From Prevotella sp. (GTDB lineage Bacteria; Bacteroidota; Bacteroidia; Bacteroidales; Bacteroidaceae), in the NCBI GenBank assembly GCA_022773825.1, contig JALFOF010000018.1, positions 1 through 47,345 of the forward strand: a stretch of DNA of 47,345 bases, written 5' to 3'. Made by a program: the position numbers and the translations under genes. The notes below the pieces were generated by a model. The model saw only the letters and a list, made by a program, of their open reading frames with translations, did not search any database and had not been told where the DNA came from. Shown here in pieces: positions 17,780 to 26,562 of the stretch. Every line of letters starts with the position of its first letter. The first letter of the stretch is position 1.

Positions 17780-18781
17780 ATGAAAAAACTATTTGCATTA
17801 CTTGCGGTTATATGCTGCATGACATCCGCCTACGCTGGCTCTAACGACAAATCATGGGACAATGCGGACACTATTGTTGTGGCAAGAGATGGAAGTGGAC
17901 ACTTCCGCACGGTGGATGAGGCCATTGACGTATGCAGAGCATTCATGGAATACCACAAGGTGATATACGTAAAGAAAGGCGTTTACAAAGAAAAACTAAT
18001 CGTTCCGTCATTCCTTACCAACATAGAAATATGCGGAGAAGACCGTGATAACACCATCATCACATTCGATGACCACGCAAACATAAAGGACGAGCGGCTT
18101 CCTAACAATCATAAGCTGGGCACATTCCGCACCTATACCATGAAGATTGAGGGCTGCGACATAACACTAAAGAACATAACGATAGAGAATAACGCCGCAA
18201 AACTGGGGCAAGCGGTAGCCCTTCACACCGAGGGAGACCGCCTTATATTCATAAATTGCCGCTTCCTTGGTAATCAAGACACTATATATACTGGTGTGGC
18301 GGGCACCAGACTGTACTTCGTTGGCTGTTATATAGAAGGCACAACAGACTTTATTTTCGGCCCTTCCATAGCGTGGTTTGAGGACTGTACTATAAAGAGT
18401 AAGTCCAATTCGTACGTAACTGCCGCTTCCACCCCTAACGGACAGCAGTATGGTTACGTTTTCAATAACTGCAAACTGATAGCTGATGATGGAGTAGAAA
18501 AATGCTATCTCGGCCGACCTTGGCGGCCATACGCTTACACTCTCTTTATGAACTGCGAGCTGGGCAAGCACATTCGTCCCGAAGGATGGCACAACTGGGG
18601 AAAAACGGATAATGAGAAGACGGCGCGATACATTGAATATGCCAACCGTGGTGAAGGCGCGGCAACTGGCAATCGCTGCGCTTGGGCAAAACAACTGACC
18701 AAGAAAGAGGCCGCAAAGATTACGCCACAAGAAGTGTTCTCCTTCTCAACAGCATGGACACCCGATAACTTGCAGAAATGA
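17780..18781 (+). CDS. secreted pectinesterase (carbohydrate esterase family 8)
   Basis: Removes methyl esters from homogalacturonan, opening pectin to lyases and hydrolases. The start at 17780 gives a signal peptide (MKKLFALLAVICCMTSAYAG); an upstream in-frame ATG at 17735 would add 15 unlikely residues overlapping relA/spoT. 333 residues of right-handed beta-helix. The family motifs are all present: GQAVAL (Q144), GNQDTIYT (Q166-D167), TTDFIFG with the second catalytic Asp (D190), and YLGRPW (R246, W248). The stop overlaps the next start by 4 bases (ATGA), indicating translational coupling to the GH43 gene. No SusC/SusD pair or regulator accompanies it in the window, so this is a minimal pectin locus. 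Confidence 0.94.
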   Translation: MKKLFALLAVICCMTSAYAGSNDKSWDNADTIVVARDGSGHFRTVDEAIDVCRAFMEYHKVIYVKKGVYKEKLIVPSFLTNIEICGEDRDNTIITFDDHANIKDERLPNNHKLGTFRTYTMKIEGCDITLKNITIENNAAKLGQAVALHTEGDRLIFINCRFLGNQDTIYTGVAGTRLYFVGCYIEGTTDFIFGPSIAWFEDCTIKSKSNSYVTAASTPNGQQYGYVFNNCKLIADDGVEKCYLGRPWRPYAYTLFMNCELGKHIRPEGWHNWGKTDNEKTARYIEYANRGEGAATGNRCAWAKQLTKKEAAKITPQEVFSFSTAWTPDNLQK

Positions 18782-19800
18782 AATACGCCATATATACAAT
18801 AATAGCGTTACTTTTAAGCACCACAGCAGGTAGCGTAACATTGCCAAAAGTCCACGACCCCGTGATGGCGAAAGGCGAGGATGGCAGGTACTATATATTC
18901 TCAACTGGCATGGGAATCAGCGTGATGTCATCGGCAGACCTTAACGATTGGCAGAAGGAAGCGCCCGTTTTTAATCCACATACCGGCATCCCACAGTGGG
19001 CAAAAGACAGCGTCCCCGGCTATCGGGGGCATACATGGGCACCCGACATCAGCTACCAGGACGGTAAATGGCTGCTCTATTATTCATGTTCCACATTCGG
19101 AAAGAACAGCAGTGCCATAGGTCTTGCCACCAATAAGACCCTTGACTCCAAGTCCCCGGACTTTAATTGGGAAGATAAAGGCATGGTAATAAAGTCTCAT
19201 AAGCATATAGACAACTGGAATGCTATAGACCCAAACCTGATAGTCGCAGGCAACAACCGGCTACTTGTCTATGGTTCGTTCTGGGATGGCATACAGATGG
19301 TGCGGTTAGCTGATGACTTCAAGACCCCTATTACAAAGCCTGTCACCATAGCTCGCAGGATAAACAAGCACCTTACGATAAGCGAACTGGACCAGATAGA
19401 TAACTTTACAATAGAGGGTGGCGATACCATCGAAGCCGGAGAGAACGCTATTGAGGCACCATTCATAGCCTATCATGACGGCTATTACTACCTCTTCGTC
19501 TCCTTCGACTATTGCTGTCGCGGTCAAGCCTCTACCTATAAAACCGTCTATGGACGCTCGAAACATGTAGAAGGGCCATATTTTGACAAAGCAGGAAAGG
19601 CTATGGAGAAAGGCGGAGGAACACTGTTGTACGGTCCTGACGAAGAGTTCTTCGGCATAGGTCATTGCTCCGTGTACGAGTTTGACGGGAAATACTACTT
19701 CCTTTCCCATGCCTACGACAAGAATCGCAACGGCGATGCGAGGCTGTTTCTTAAGGAATTGAAGTTTGACAGTGACGGATGGATACAGATTGACAGATAA
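18778..19800 (+). CDS. GH43 family endo-1,5-alpha-arabinanase-like enzyme
   Basis: Probably hydrolyses arabinan side chains of pectin. 340 residues: a signal peptide (MKYAIYTIIALLLSTTAGSV) and a single five-bladed beta-propeller with the GH43 triad in the expected order, base Asp27 (VHDPV), pKa-modulating Asp151 (NAIDPN) and acid Glu226 (IEAPF). HTWAPDI at about 85-91 and SFDYCCRG near 242 are typical of the arabinanase branch. No extra binding module follows. The 4-base overlap with the pectinesterase stop suggests the two are made together. Exact linkage specificity (arabinan versus another arabinose-containing glycan) is inferred from similarity, not shown. Confidence 0.88.
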   Translation: MKYAIYTIIALLLSTTAGSVTLPKVHDPVMAKGEDGRYYIFSTGMGISVMSSADLNDWQKEAPVFNPHTGIPQWAKDSVPGYRGHTWAPDISYQDGKWLLYYSCSTFGKNSSAIGLATNKTLDSKSPDFNWEDKGMVIKSHKHIDNWNAIDPNLIVAGNNRLLVYGSFWDGIQMVRLADDFKTPITKPVTIARRINKHLTISELDQIDNFTIEGGDTIEAGENAIEAPFIAYHDGYYYLFVSFDYCCRGQASTYKTVYGRSKHVEGPYFDKAGKAMEKGGGTLLYGPDEEFFGIGHCSVYEFDGKYYFLSHAYDKNRNGDARLFLKELKFDSDGWIQIDR

Positions 19801-19839
19801 ACTTTATACTAACTCAAAAACTATTCATTTACAAAAAAC

Positions 19840-20994
19840 ATGGCACAGAGATTTATTCTTAACGAAGTATCTTACTTCGGAGCAGGAGCGCGCAAGGAGC
19901 TTCCTGAAGTTTTGAACCGCATGGGGCTGAAGAAAGCACTTGTATGCACGGACAAAGGTCTGCTCAAGGTAGGCACAGCGCAGAAGGTGACAGCCGTACT
20001 TGACGAGGTTGGCTTCCCTTACGAGATATACAGCGAGATAAAGCCCAACCCAACCGTTACCAACGTGAAGCAGGGTGTCACAGCTTTCGCAGAGGCAAAG
20101 GCAGACTGTATCATCGCTATCGGCGGTGGTTCCTCCATGGATACGGCCAAAGGCATCGGCATTGTGACCAACAATCCGGAGTTCTCTGACATCGTCAGCC
20201 TTGAAGGCGTAGCACCTACAAAGAAGAAGAGCGTGCCTATCATAGCATTGCCAACCACCGCTGGCACAGGCGCCGAGGTGACAATCAACTACGTTATCAT
20301 TGACGAGGAGCGTCAGGCAAAGATGGTTTGCGTTGACCCCAACGACATTCCCGCCGTCGCTATCGTTGACCCCGAACTGATGTACACACTCCCCAAGAGC
20401 CTCACCGCTGCCACTGGTATGGACGCTCTCACCCACGCCATTGAGGGATATATAACCAAAGGCGCATGGGTAATGAGCGATATGTATGAGTTGCAGGCAA
20501 TAAAGATGATAGCAGAGAACCTACCTCTTGCCGTGGAAGAGCCCACCAACCCTGTAGGACGCGAAGGTATGGCACTGGCACAGTACATCGCTGCTCAGGC
20601 TTTCTCTAACGTAGGACTTGGTTTGGTTCACGGTATGGCACACCCGCTGGGTTCTCTCCACGACATACCGCACGGCGTAGCTAACGCACTTCTCCTGCCA
20701 ACAATCATGGAATTCAATATGCCGAAGTGCATAGATAAGTATGGTGTCATAGCAAAGACCATGGGTGTAGATACCACTGGCATGACGGCAGAGCAGGCAG
20801 CGCAAGCCGCTGTTGACGCAGTGAAGGCCCTCTCCATCCGCGTAGGCATACCGCAGACCCTTACAGAACTTGGCATTAAGGCAGAGGACATACCCGCTCT
20901 CGCTGCCCAGGCCATCGCTGATGTCTGCACACCCGGCAACCCGCGCGATGTCACAGAGGCAGAAATCGTAGAGCTTTACAAGAAGGTACTGTAA
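19840..20994 (+). CDS. fucO: lactaldehyde reductase / 1,2-propanediol oxidoreductase (iron-containing alcohol dehydrogenase)
   Basis: Reduces L-lactaldehyde from fucose or rhamnose breakdown to 1,2-propanediol with NADH. 384 residues, the length of E. coli FucO (about 383), and it matches from memory along the whole chain, e.g. VTINYVIIDEE, VCVDPNDIP, DALTHAIEGYIT, FSNVGLGLVHGMAHPLG and the ending DVCTPGNPR. The NAD-binding loop is IAIGGGSSMDT. Metal ligands fall at D195, H199, H264 and H278, with the same 14-residue gap between the last two as in FucO. It starts 39 bases after the GH43 gene. Since rhamnose and fucose are pectin sugars, a link with the upstream pectin genes is plausible but inferred. 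Confidence 0.9.
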   Translation: MAQRFILNEVSYFGAGARKELPEVLNRMGLKKALVCTDKGLLKVGTAQKVTAVLDEVGFPYEIYSEIKPNPTVTNVKQGVTAFAEAKADCIIAIGGGSSMDTAKGIGIVTNNPEFSDIVSLEGVAPTKKKSVPIIALPTTAGTGAEVTINYVIIDEERQAKMVCVDPNDIPAVAIVDPELMYTLPKSLTAATGMDALTHAIEGYITKGAWVMSDMYELQAIKMIAENLPLAVEEPTNPVGREGMALAQYIAAQAFSNVGLGLVHGMAHPLGSLHDIPHGVANALLLPTIMEFNMPKCIDKYGVIAKTMGVDTTGMTAEQAAQAAVDAVKALSIRVGIPQTLTELGIKAEDIPALAAQAIADVCTPGNPRDVTEAEIVELYKKVL

Positions 20995-21018
20995 TATTCA
21001 CTACACGACCGACGAAAA

Positions 21019-21069
21019 AGAAGCCTGCAACCTAATGCTCATATATATGGACATTGGTTGCAGGCTTCT
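21019..21069. terminator. bidirectional terminator between fucO and fmt
   Basis: AGAAGCCTGCAACC (21019-21032) pairs perfectly with 21056-21069, and the stem extends over a one-base bulge. On the minus strand the stem is followed by CTTTTTC, giving a good terminator for fmt; on the plus strand the T-run is weaker. The two genes converge here. Confidence 0.8.
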
Positions 21070-21090
21070 TGCTTCTGTGCTATCATAGCG

Positions 21091-22044
21091 TTAACGCAGT
21101 CCGTTAGAGAACGCCATTGCATCCATGCGTTTCTTTCCCGCAGGCTGTATGGAGACAAGCTCCAGCAGTGTGTCAGCGCAGGCTATGTAGCAGTGTTTCT
21201 TCTCTTTTACGAAGTGCCCTGGTGCATTTTCTCCCGCTGGTATGTCCGTCTTGCACGTTTTGTAGAACTTCATTTCTATGACATTTCCATTCGGCAACAC
21301 CACCTCCGCCCATGCGCCAGGCACGGGAGACAAGCCCCTTATGAAGTCATACACCTCTTTGCAAGTCTTCCCCCACTCTATCTCGCAGTTGTCTTTGAAC
21401 AGTTTTGGCGCATTGTGCAATACCTCACCATGCGTTTCCATGCTGTCCTGCGGCATACTTTCCACCTTTCCGTCACCCTCAATAATCCTATCTATCGTCT
21501 CAATGGCAATCTCCGCACCGAGTGTCATCAAGCCGTTGTAAACATATTCCATATCAGCCTCATCGGGTATATCAAAGGTTTTCTGCTGTATAATGCGTCC
21601 AGTGTCAATGTCATGGTCAAGGAAGAACGTCGTAACGCCCGTCACTGTCTCACCATTCATTATCGCCCAGTTTATAGGTGCTGCACCTCTATATTGTGGA
21701 AGGAGCGCGGCATGCACGTTAAACGTGCCGAAACGCGGCATTGCCCACACCACTTCCGGCAACATTCTGAATGCCACCACCACCTGAATGTCAGCGTGGT
21801 ACGAGCGCAATTCCTCAACGAACGCCTCGTCTTTCATCTTCGCAGGCTGCAATACTGGCAAACTGTGCTCCTTGGCATACACCTTAACATCGGGTTCACG
21901 TAGTACCGCGTGCCTGCCAACAGGCTTGTCCGGCTGTGTCACTACCGCCACAACGTTGTAGCCACCTTCCACAAGTGCCTTGAGGGTACCTACCGCAAAT
22001 TCTGGCGTACCCATGAATACTATCCTTAAATCTTGTTTTTGCAT
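21091..22044 (-). CDS. fmt: methionyl-tRNA formyltransferase
   Basis: Formylates initiator Met-tRNA using 10-formyl-THF. 317 residues. The N-terminal Rossmann-like domain starts IVFMGTPEFAVGTLKAL. The catalytic region contains NVHAALLPQYRGAAPINWAI (Asn and His of the active site) and TTFFLDHDIDTGRI with the conserved Asp. A C-terminal OB-fold domain follows from about residue 210. It is the last gene of a minus-strand series (ROK kinase, tsaC, clc, fmt) with gaps of 60-95 bases, consistent with one operon, and ends at a shared terminator. Confidence 0.97.
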   Translation of the reverse strand: MQKQDLRIVFMGTPEFAVGTLKALVEGGYNVVAVVTQPDKPVGRHAVLREPDVKVYAKEHSLPVLQPAKMKDEAFVEELRSYHADIQVVVAFRMLPEVVWAMPRFGTFNVHAALLPQYRGAAPINWAIMNGETVTGVTTFFLDHDIDTGRIIQQKTFDIPDEADMEYVYNGLMTLGAEIAIETIDRIIEGDGKVESMPQDSMETHGEVLHNAPKLFKDNCEIEWGKTCKEVYDFIRGLSPVPGAWAEVVLPNGNVIEMKFYKTCKTDIPAGENAPGHFVKEKKHCYIACADTLLELVSIQPAGKKRMDAMAFSNGLR

Positions 22045-22104
22045 AGTTCTGTCTTATTGTCGTTTCAAGTCCCACCGCATGGCTTTCGCAGTATTGGCTG
22101 GCAG

Positions 22105-23943
22105 TTAGTCATTACTCATGTCTGCCACCATCTTACGGTATTGGCTAAGAAGCTTTGCGCGTGAGATATACCCATACAGATGGTTTTCCTCGTCCATGAC
22201 GGGCAATTGGCGTGCGTTATACTTGTCAAAAGCCTCCATCACGTCCTCCATCGGGTCCCCCAAGCGTAATGTTGTAACAGGGGGAGACATCAATTGTGCC
22301 ACACGGAAGTGGTGATACAACTCCGTGCGGAACACTATGTGTCTCAACCTGTCCAACTCTATCTCGCCGAGCAGGTTGCCAGCCGCATCGAGTACGGGCA
22401 GCAAAGAACTGTGACTCTTGCTCAGCGCATGGACAAGCTGCACCAGTTCCATATCCTTGTCCACCGCCACGAAGTCCCTTTCTATCACAGAGTCAAGCGT
22501 CATCAGCGTCAGCACGCTGCGGTCGGTATGGTGCGTTATGAGTTTGCCCTGCCGTGCCAGTCGCATACCATAGATGCTGTGCGGCTCAAAGGCAAGGATT
22601 GTGAGGTAAGCACACACGCTTACTATCATCAACGGCATGAAAAGGTCGTAGCCTGCCGTCAGCTCCGCTATGAGGAACACCCCCGTCAGCGGCGCGTGCA
22701 TCACGCCCGACATCACGCCCGCCATTCCCAGCAGCGCGGCATTCTCCTCGGGAAAAATTGGTCCTACATCGTAAATATTCCACAGCCGTGCGAAGAAGAA
22801 ACCCGCGAAAGCCCCGATAAACAGGGATGGCGCGAACGTACCGCCGCATCCTCCTCCGCCGTTGGTGCTGGCGGTGGCGAAGCATTTGGTAAGGATTACG
22901 CCCGCCACGTAAAGCAAAAGCATATACGTTCCGCCGCCATAGAACATGGAATTTTCCATTATCCTGCTCCAGTCAGCCTGCGCTCCGCCGCCAAGCAGTA
23001 TGTTTATGGAAGAATAGCCCTCGCCATAGAGGGAAGGAAAGAGGAATATCAGCGTGCTGAGTATTACGCCTCCGAATGCCAACTTTGCGTATGGGCTGCC
23101 CATTTTGCCGAAGACTCCCTCGCAGGCTGTCATCATCCTTATAAAATACAGCGACACCATTCCGCAGAACACTCCCAACAATATGTTTGACGGCACTCTC
23201 TCCACCATCCACGGATGGCTCATCTGGAACGTGAACAGTTTGTCCTCGCCCACGAGCACGTATGTGAAGCAAGTAGCCGTGACACAGGCTATGAGTATCG
23301 GCGATATGCTCGCCATCGTCAAGTCTATCATCAACACCTCTATGGTGAACACCAGTCCGGCTATCGGGGCCTTGAATATGCCCGCTATGGCTGCCGCCGC
23401 GCCACAGCCGACGAGCAGCATCAGCGTCTTGTTGTTCATGCGGAACTTCTGCCCCAGATTGCTGGCTATGCTCGAACCCGTAAGTACTATCGGTGCCTCC
23501 GCGCCCACCGAGCCGCCGAAACCGATGGTTATGGCAGATGCCACCACTGAGGACCAACAGTTATGGCGTGCCAGTCGGCTCCTCTTTGAAGATATAGCAT
23601 ACAGTATTCTCGTTATGCCGTGCGATATATTGTCGCGTACCACATACCTGACAAACAGCATTGTGAGCCATATACCCACCACGGGTAGCACCAGATAGAG
23701 CCAATTGTAACTCTCCACCTGTATGCCACGCATCACGAGACCCTGTATAATGTGTATGAGACTGTGTAGTATGTATGCTGCTATGGCGGCGAAAACGCCG
23801 ACGAAGAATGCCAGCACGAGTGTGAACTGCTTGTCCGACAGATGCCTTTGCCGCCACGCAAGCACCTCATCAAACCATCCTTGCATATCGTCATCGCACC
23901 TCCGATGGCGGAGAGTCATGAGCGCATTGATTACCTTCTTCAT
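22105..23943 (-). CDS. ClC-family chloride channel or transporter with two CBS domains
   Basis: Multi-spanning anion transport protein of the cytoplasmic membrane. 612 residues: a cytoplasmic N-terminus of ~40, about 17 membrane helices to residue ~460, then two CBS repeats (roughly 475-530 and 545-605, ending GYISRAKLL). ClC signatures are GGSVGAEAPIVLTG, where the glutamate corresponds to the gating Glu, and GGGGCGGTFAPSLFIGAFAG. The Glu_in that couples protons in E. coli ClC-ec1 (second E of FIIEEM) is Val here (FTIEVLM), and the first signature (GSGIP) is replaced by NISHGI. It could be a channel or an exchanger with another proton path; sequence alone does not decide. It sits between tsaC and fmt. 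Confidence 0.9.
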   Translation of the reverse strand: MKKVINALMTLRHRRCDDDMQGWFDEVLAWRQRHLSDKQFTLVLAFFVGVFAAIAAYILHSLIHIIQGLVMRGIQVESYNWLYLVLPVVGIWLTMLFVRYVVRDNISHGITRILYAISSKRSRLARHNCWSSVVASAITIGFGGSVGAEAPIVLTGSSIASNLGQKFRMNNKTLMLLVGCGAAAAIAGIFKAPIAGLVFTIEVLMIDLTMASISPILIACVTATCFTYVLVGEDKLFTFQMSHPWMVERVPSNILLGVFCGMVSLYFIRMMTACEGVFGKMGSPYAKLAFGGVILSTLIFLFPSLYGEGYSSINILLGGGAQADWSRIMENSMFYGGGTYMLLLYVAGVILTKCFATASTNGGGGCGGTFAPSLFIGAFAGFFFARLWNIYDVGPIFPEENAALLGMAGVMSGVMHAPLTGVFLIAELTAGYDLFMPLMIVSVCAYLTILAFEPHSIYGMRLARQGKLITHHTDRSVLTLMTLDSVIERDFVAVDKDMELVQLVHALSKSHSSLLPVLDAAGNLLGEIELDRLRHIVFRTELYHHFRVAQLMSPPVTTLRLGDPMEDVMEAFDKYNARQLPVMDEENHLYGYISRAKLLSQYRKMVADMSND

Positions 23944-24038
23944 GTATGGCGGTTTAACAGTTTGTCACACTGTAATTTACTTATTATTGTTATAGTAAAA
24001 GCCATGAGTTGTCAAAGCTATGCACAGGCTTTTATATC

Positions 24039-24605
24039 TCATCTTATTATCGTTACTTCTCCATTGGGACGCAACCTTATTATTGACGATGGCTTATGCG
24101 GCTTGTGCTCGTTTCGGCGTGTCTGGCACACGTAGTCCACCTGCTCTATTATCTCCTCTGGTATGTCGCGGAAATTCTGTGCCGCGGGTTCGCCGCTGAT
24201 GTTCACGCTTGTTGACACGATAGGTTTCTGCATCCTGTAGCACAACGCCTTAGAGAACTCCTCCTGTGTTATGCGTATTGCCACGCTGCCATCCTCCGCA
24301 ATAAGGTTTTTTGCCAGCCCTGTCGCCCCGTCGAGTATCACCGTGGTGGGCTTGGTGGCATAGTTCATCACGTCCCAAGCCACCTCAGGAACGTTTCTAA
24401 GGTAGCGTTGTGCCCTGTTGTCACTATCCACAAGGCATATCATGGCCTTCGACTCCTCGCGGCGTTTTATCTTGTAGATTCTCGCAACCGCCTCTTCATT
24501 GGTGGCATCACAGCCTATTCCCCACACAGTGTCAGTGGGATAGAGTATCACTCCCCCCTTCCTCATCACCTCCACGGCGTTTTTTATATCGTCTTCTATT
24601 TTCAT
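24039..24605 (-). CDS. tsaC: L-threonylcarbamoyladenylate synthase (Sua5/YciO/YrdC family)
   Basis: Makes threonylcarbamoyl-AMP from threonine, bicarbonate and ATP for the t6A modification of ANN-decoding tRNAs. 188 residues, a single YrdC domain without the extra Sua5 C-terminal domain. The KxR...SxN signature is visible (KIKR near residue 47, STSVNISG near 150), as is the start GGVILYPTDTVWGIGCDA. YciO-type relatives with unproven activity share these motifs, so the specific symbol is a best guess. The preceding gene is a ROK kinase 67 bases upstream. Confidence 0.88.
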   Translation of the reverse strand: MKIEDDIKNAVEVMRKGGVILYPTDTVWGIGCDATNEEAVARIYKIKRREESKAMICLVDSDNRAQRYLRNVPEVAWDVMNYATKPTTVILDGATGLAKNLIAEDGSVAIRITQEEFSKALCYRMQKPIVSTSVNISGEPAAQNFRDIPEEIIEQVDYVCQTRRNEHKPHKPSSIIRLRPNGEVTIIR

Positions 24606-24672
24606 CTTTGCTTGTTTTGGGGATTGTTATTGTAGATTGTAGATTGTTGTTCTTTGTTGAAAGACCAACCTG

Positions 24673-25659
24673 TCACTTCAAGCTGGCCGCACCCAGCACT
24701 GCCGCCCCGGCTCCCTCCAGCGATGACAGCAGGAACTTTGCTTTGCCACGGAATACTGGCATCACATTTTCTTCATAGGCTTTCCTTATAGGCTCCAGCA
24801 GCAGGTCGCCAGCCTTCGCCAGTCCTCCGAAGAAGATAAACGCCTCGGGCGAGGAGAATACCGCCATGTCGGCGCACGCCTTGCCCATTATCTCGCCAGT
24901 GAAGGCAAAGATGCGCAGGGCGAGAGCATCGCCTGCCTCGGCAGCTTTAGCCACATCGTAAGACGTGATTTTGTCTGTCTCCAGTGCTCGAAGCGCTGAC
25001 GGCTCATCGCTCTCGGCAAGGAACTGCCGTGCAGTGCGTGCCACACCAGTGGCAGAGCAATACGTCTCGAGGCATCCTTTCCTGCCGCATCCGCACGTGC
25101 GACCATTCTCGCGCACCACGGTTAAATGCCCCAGTTCGCCGGCATTGCCATCGCTACCCGCGACAAGCTGACCGTTGCAGACTATGCCAGAGCCTACTCC
25201 CGTACCAAGGGTGAGCACTATAAAGTCTTTCATGCCACGGGCAACGCCAAACGCCATCTCACCCAACGCGGCGGCATTGGCATCGTTCGTCATCTTTACC
25301 TGCAAGCCTTCGAGACGCTCGCTGAACATTGTGGCAAGAGGCACACAGCCCTCATGAGCCCATGCTATGTTGGGAGCATATTCTATGCAGCCTGAAAGTA
25401 TATTGCCGTTGGGCGCACCTATACCCATACTGGCTATTGTCTCTATGCCGCCCACCTTATCTATTATAGGCCGCAGAGCATCCATGCAGGCTGCCACATA
25501 ATGCTCTGCATCGGCAAACCTCTGAGTCTTGATGGAAGTCTGCGCCTTTATGTTGCCTTCTCTGTCAACTATCCCAAATACGGAATTGGTGCCTCCAAGG
25601 TCAAGTCCTATAGTGTATGGCTTGAGGGAGGAAACGCTGTTCTTGGTATATGTGTTCAT
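24673..25659 (-). CDS. ROK-family sugar kinase, probably glucokinase
   Basis: Phosphorylates a hexose, most likely glucose, with ATP. 328 residues. The ATP-binding loop is DLGGTNSVFG (about 20-29), and the second phosphate loop is LGTGVGSGIVCNGQLVAGSD. The ROK sugar/zinc region is GELGHLTV followed by the zinc ligands in CGCGRKGCLETYCSATG. There is no N-terminal helix-turn-helix, so it is an enzyme and not a ROK repressor. It has its own strong promoter (25683-25713) and appears to lead the operon with tsaC, clc and fmt. N-acetylglucosamine or mannose kinase activity cannot be excluded. Confidence 0.88.
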   Translation of the reverse strand: MNTYTKNSVSSLKPYTIGLDLGGTNSVFGIVDREGNIKAQTSIKTQRFADAEHYVAACMDALRPIIDKVGGIETIASMGIGAPNGNILSGCIEYAPNIAWAHEGCVPLATMFSERLEGLQVKMTNDANAAALGEMAFGVARGMKDFIVLTLGTGVGSGIVCNGQLVAGSDGNAGELGHLTVVRENGRTCGCGRKGCLETYCSATGVARTARQFLAESDEPSALRALETDKITSYDVAKAAEAGDALALRIFAFTGEIMGKACADMAVFSSPEAFIFFGGLAKAGDLLLEPIRKAYEENVMPVFRGKAKFLLSSLEGAGAAVLGAASLK

Positions 25660-25682
25660 ATTTTCTGACTATTTGCAATGTG

Positions 25683-25713
25683 CAAAATTATAAAAAAAGC
25701 GGTAAAACACAAA
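25683..25713 (-). promoter_or_regulatory. promoter for the ROK kinase operon
   Basis: Minus strand TTTG (25713-25710), 19 bases, TAATTTTG (25690-25683). This fits the Bacteroidetes consensus; the leader to the ATG at 25659 is about 20 bases. Confidence 0.75.
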
Positions 25714-25750
25714 ATAATATGAGGAAAATATCTGTTTTACCCTATAAAAG

Positions 25751-25781
25751 TTGGAGAATACGCAGAAAAATAGTATCTTTG
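25751..25781 (+). promoter_or_regulatory. promoter for the small lipoprotein gene
   Basis: TTGG (25751-25754), 19 bases, TATCTTTG (25774-25781); leader of about 28 bases to the ATG at 25814. It is divergent from the ROK kinase promoter in the same 154-base gap. Confidence 0.7.
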
Positions 25782-25813
25782 CAGCATATCACTATTAACA
25801 AACAAACACGACA

Positions 25814-26335
25814 ATGATGAAAGAAAGACTTACAAGACTCGCATCATACCTGATGATGGTCATGCTGGCATTATCCCTTAACTCCTGCGGAGAAGACGAT
25901 GAAATAGCACAAACGCTCGACGGAATTTGGGAGGGCGAGGTGGCTACGGAATACTTTAGTTACCGTTGGGGCTACCAGACAGAATACCAGGCCGTGGATA
26001 TAGAGTTCTATGCCGACCCGTACAGGTATGCCAAGGGCACGGGAGTGGAATACGACTATTCCGCTAACGGTTACACATATATCAGAAGCTATTTCGACTT
26101 TGAGGTTGTCAGCGGCATCATCTATCTTGACTATGATGATGGTTCACACATTGCAATACGCAACTACCACCTCACTGGCAACCGTTTTTCGGGTGAGTTC
26201 ATCAATGATGTAACGGGCGCATACCTCGCCTCATTCGATTTTTACAGGGTTTCAAATTGGCGGCATACGAGGAGTACGCGTGCCGGAGAGCCACAATACA
26301 AAGAGGTGCCAAGCCCGTTGCTCGAGAAGAAATAA
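25814..26335 (+). CDS. small lipoprotein, function unknown
   Basis: 173 residues. The N-terminus MMKERLTRLASYLMMVMLAL leads to SLNSCGEDDE, a lipobox with the lipidated cysteine at residue 25, so it should be anchored in a membrane; the acidic residues after the cysteine resemble those reported for surface-exposed Bacteroidetes lipoproteins. The rest is beta-rich and tyrosine-rich (TLDGIWEGEV, then YFSYRWGYQTEY), with alternating patterns suggesting a lipocalin-like small barrel. No enzyme motif. It stands alone with its own promoter and ends at the shared repeat/terminator region before galK. Confidence 0.75.
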   Translation: MMKERLTRLASYLMMVMLALSLNSCGEDDEIAQTLDGIWEGEVATEYFSYRWGYQTEYQAVDIEFYADPYRYAKGTGVEYDYSANGYTYIRSYFDFEVVSGIIYLDYDDGSHIAIRNYHLTGNRFSGEFINDVTGAYLASFDFYRVSNWRHTRSTRAGEPQYKEVPSPLLEKK

Positions 26336-26458
26336 ACCCGTTACAAAGACATCTCATAAAAACACATAACCGTCGCAGCCGCTTGGGTATCATGCCTGAG
26401 CGGCTGTCTCATTCCTGCTGCTATCCGCCACCAATGGGAAGTGTAGCAGGCGATTTTG

Positions 26459-26546
26459 CAATAGCTATGCTTTTACCTGCTAATAGCTATGCTTTTACAA
26501 TGTAATAGCTACGTTTTTACAATGCGAAAGCATAGCTATTACGGAA
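26459..26546. repeat. 22-base repeat array with inverted copy, locus 3
   Basis: Four 22-base units begin at 26459, 26481, 26503 and 26525. The first three are direct (core TAATAGCTATGCTTTTACAA) and the fourth is inverted, so TAATAGCTATGCTTT (26481-26495) pairs perfectly with 26527-26541. Read on the other strand the core ATTGTAAAAGCATAG matches locus 2. The array lies between the convergent lipoprotein and galK genes, upstream of the terminator. Confidence 0.88.
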
Positions 26547-26562
26547 TTACCTCATACCCCCA

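Noticed and set aside
21058..21903. 281-codon open frame on the plus strand opposite fmt
   Set aside because: It begins inside the terminator stem and mirrors fmt; composition is not protein-like.
22294..23190. 298-codon open frame on the plus strand opposite the ClC gene
   Set aside because: The opposite strand encodes a well-conserved ClC protein with family motifs throughout; this frame is rich in His, Arg and Gln and shows no domain.
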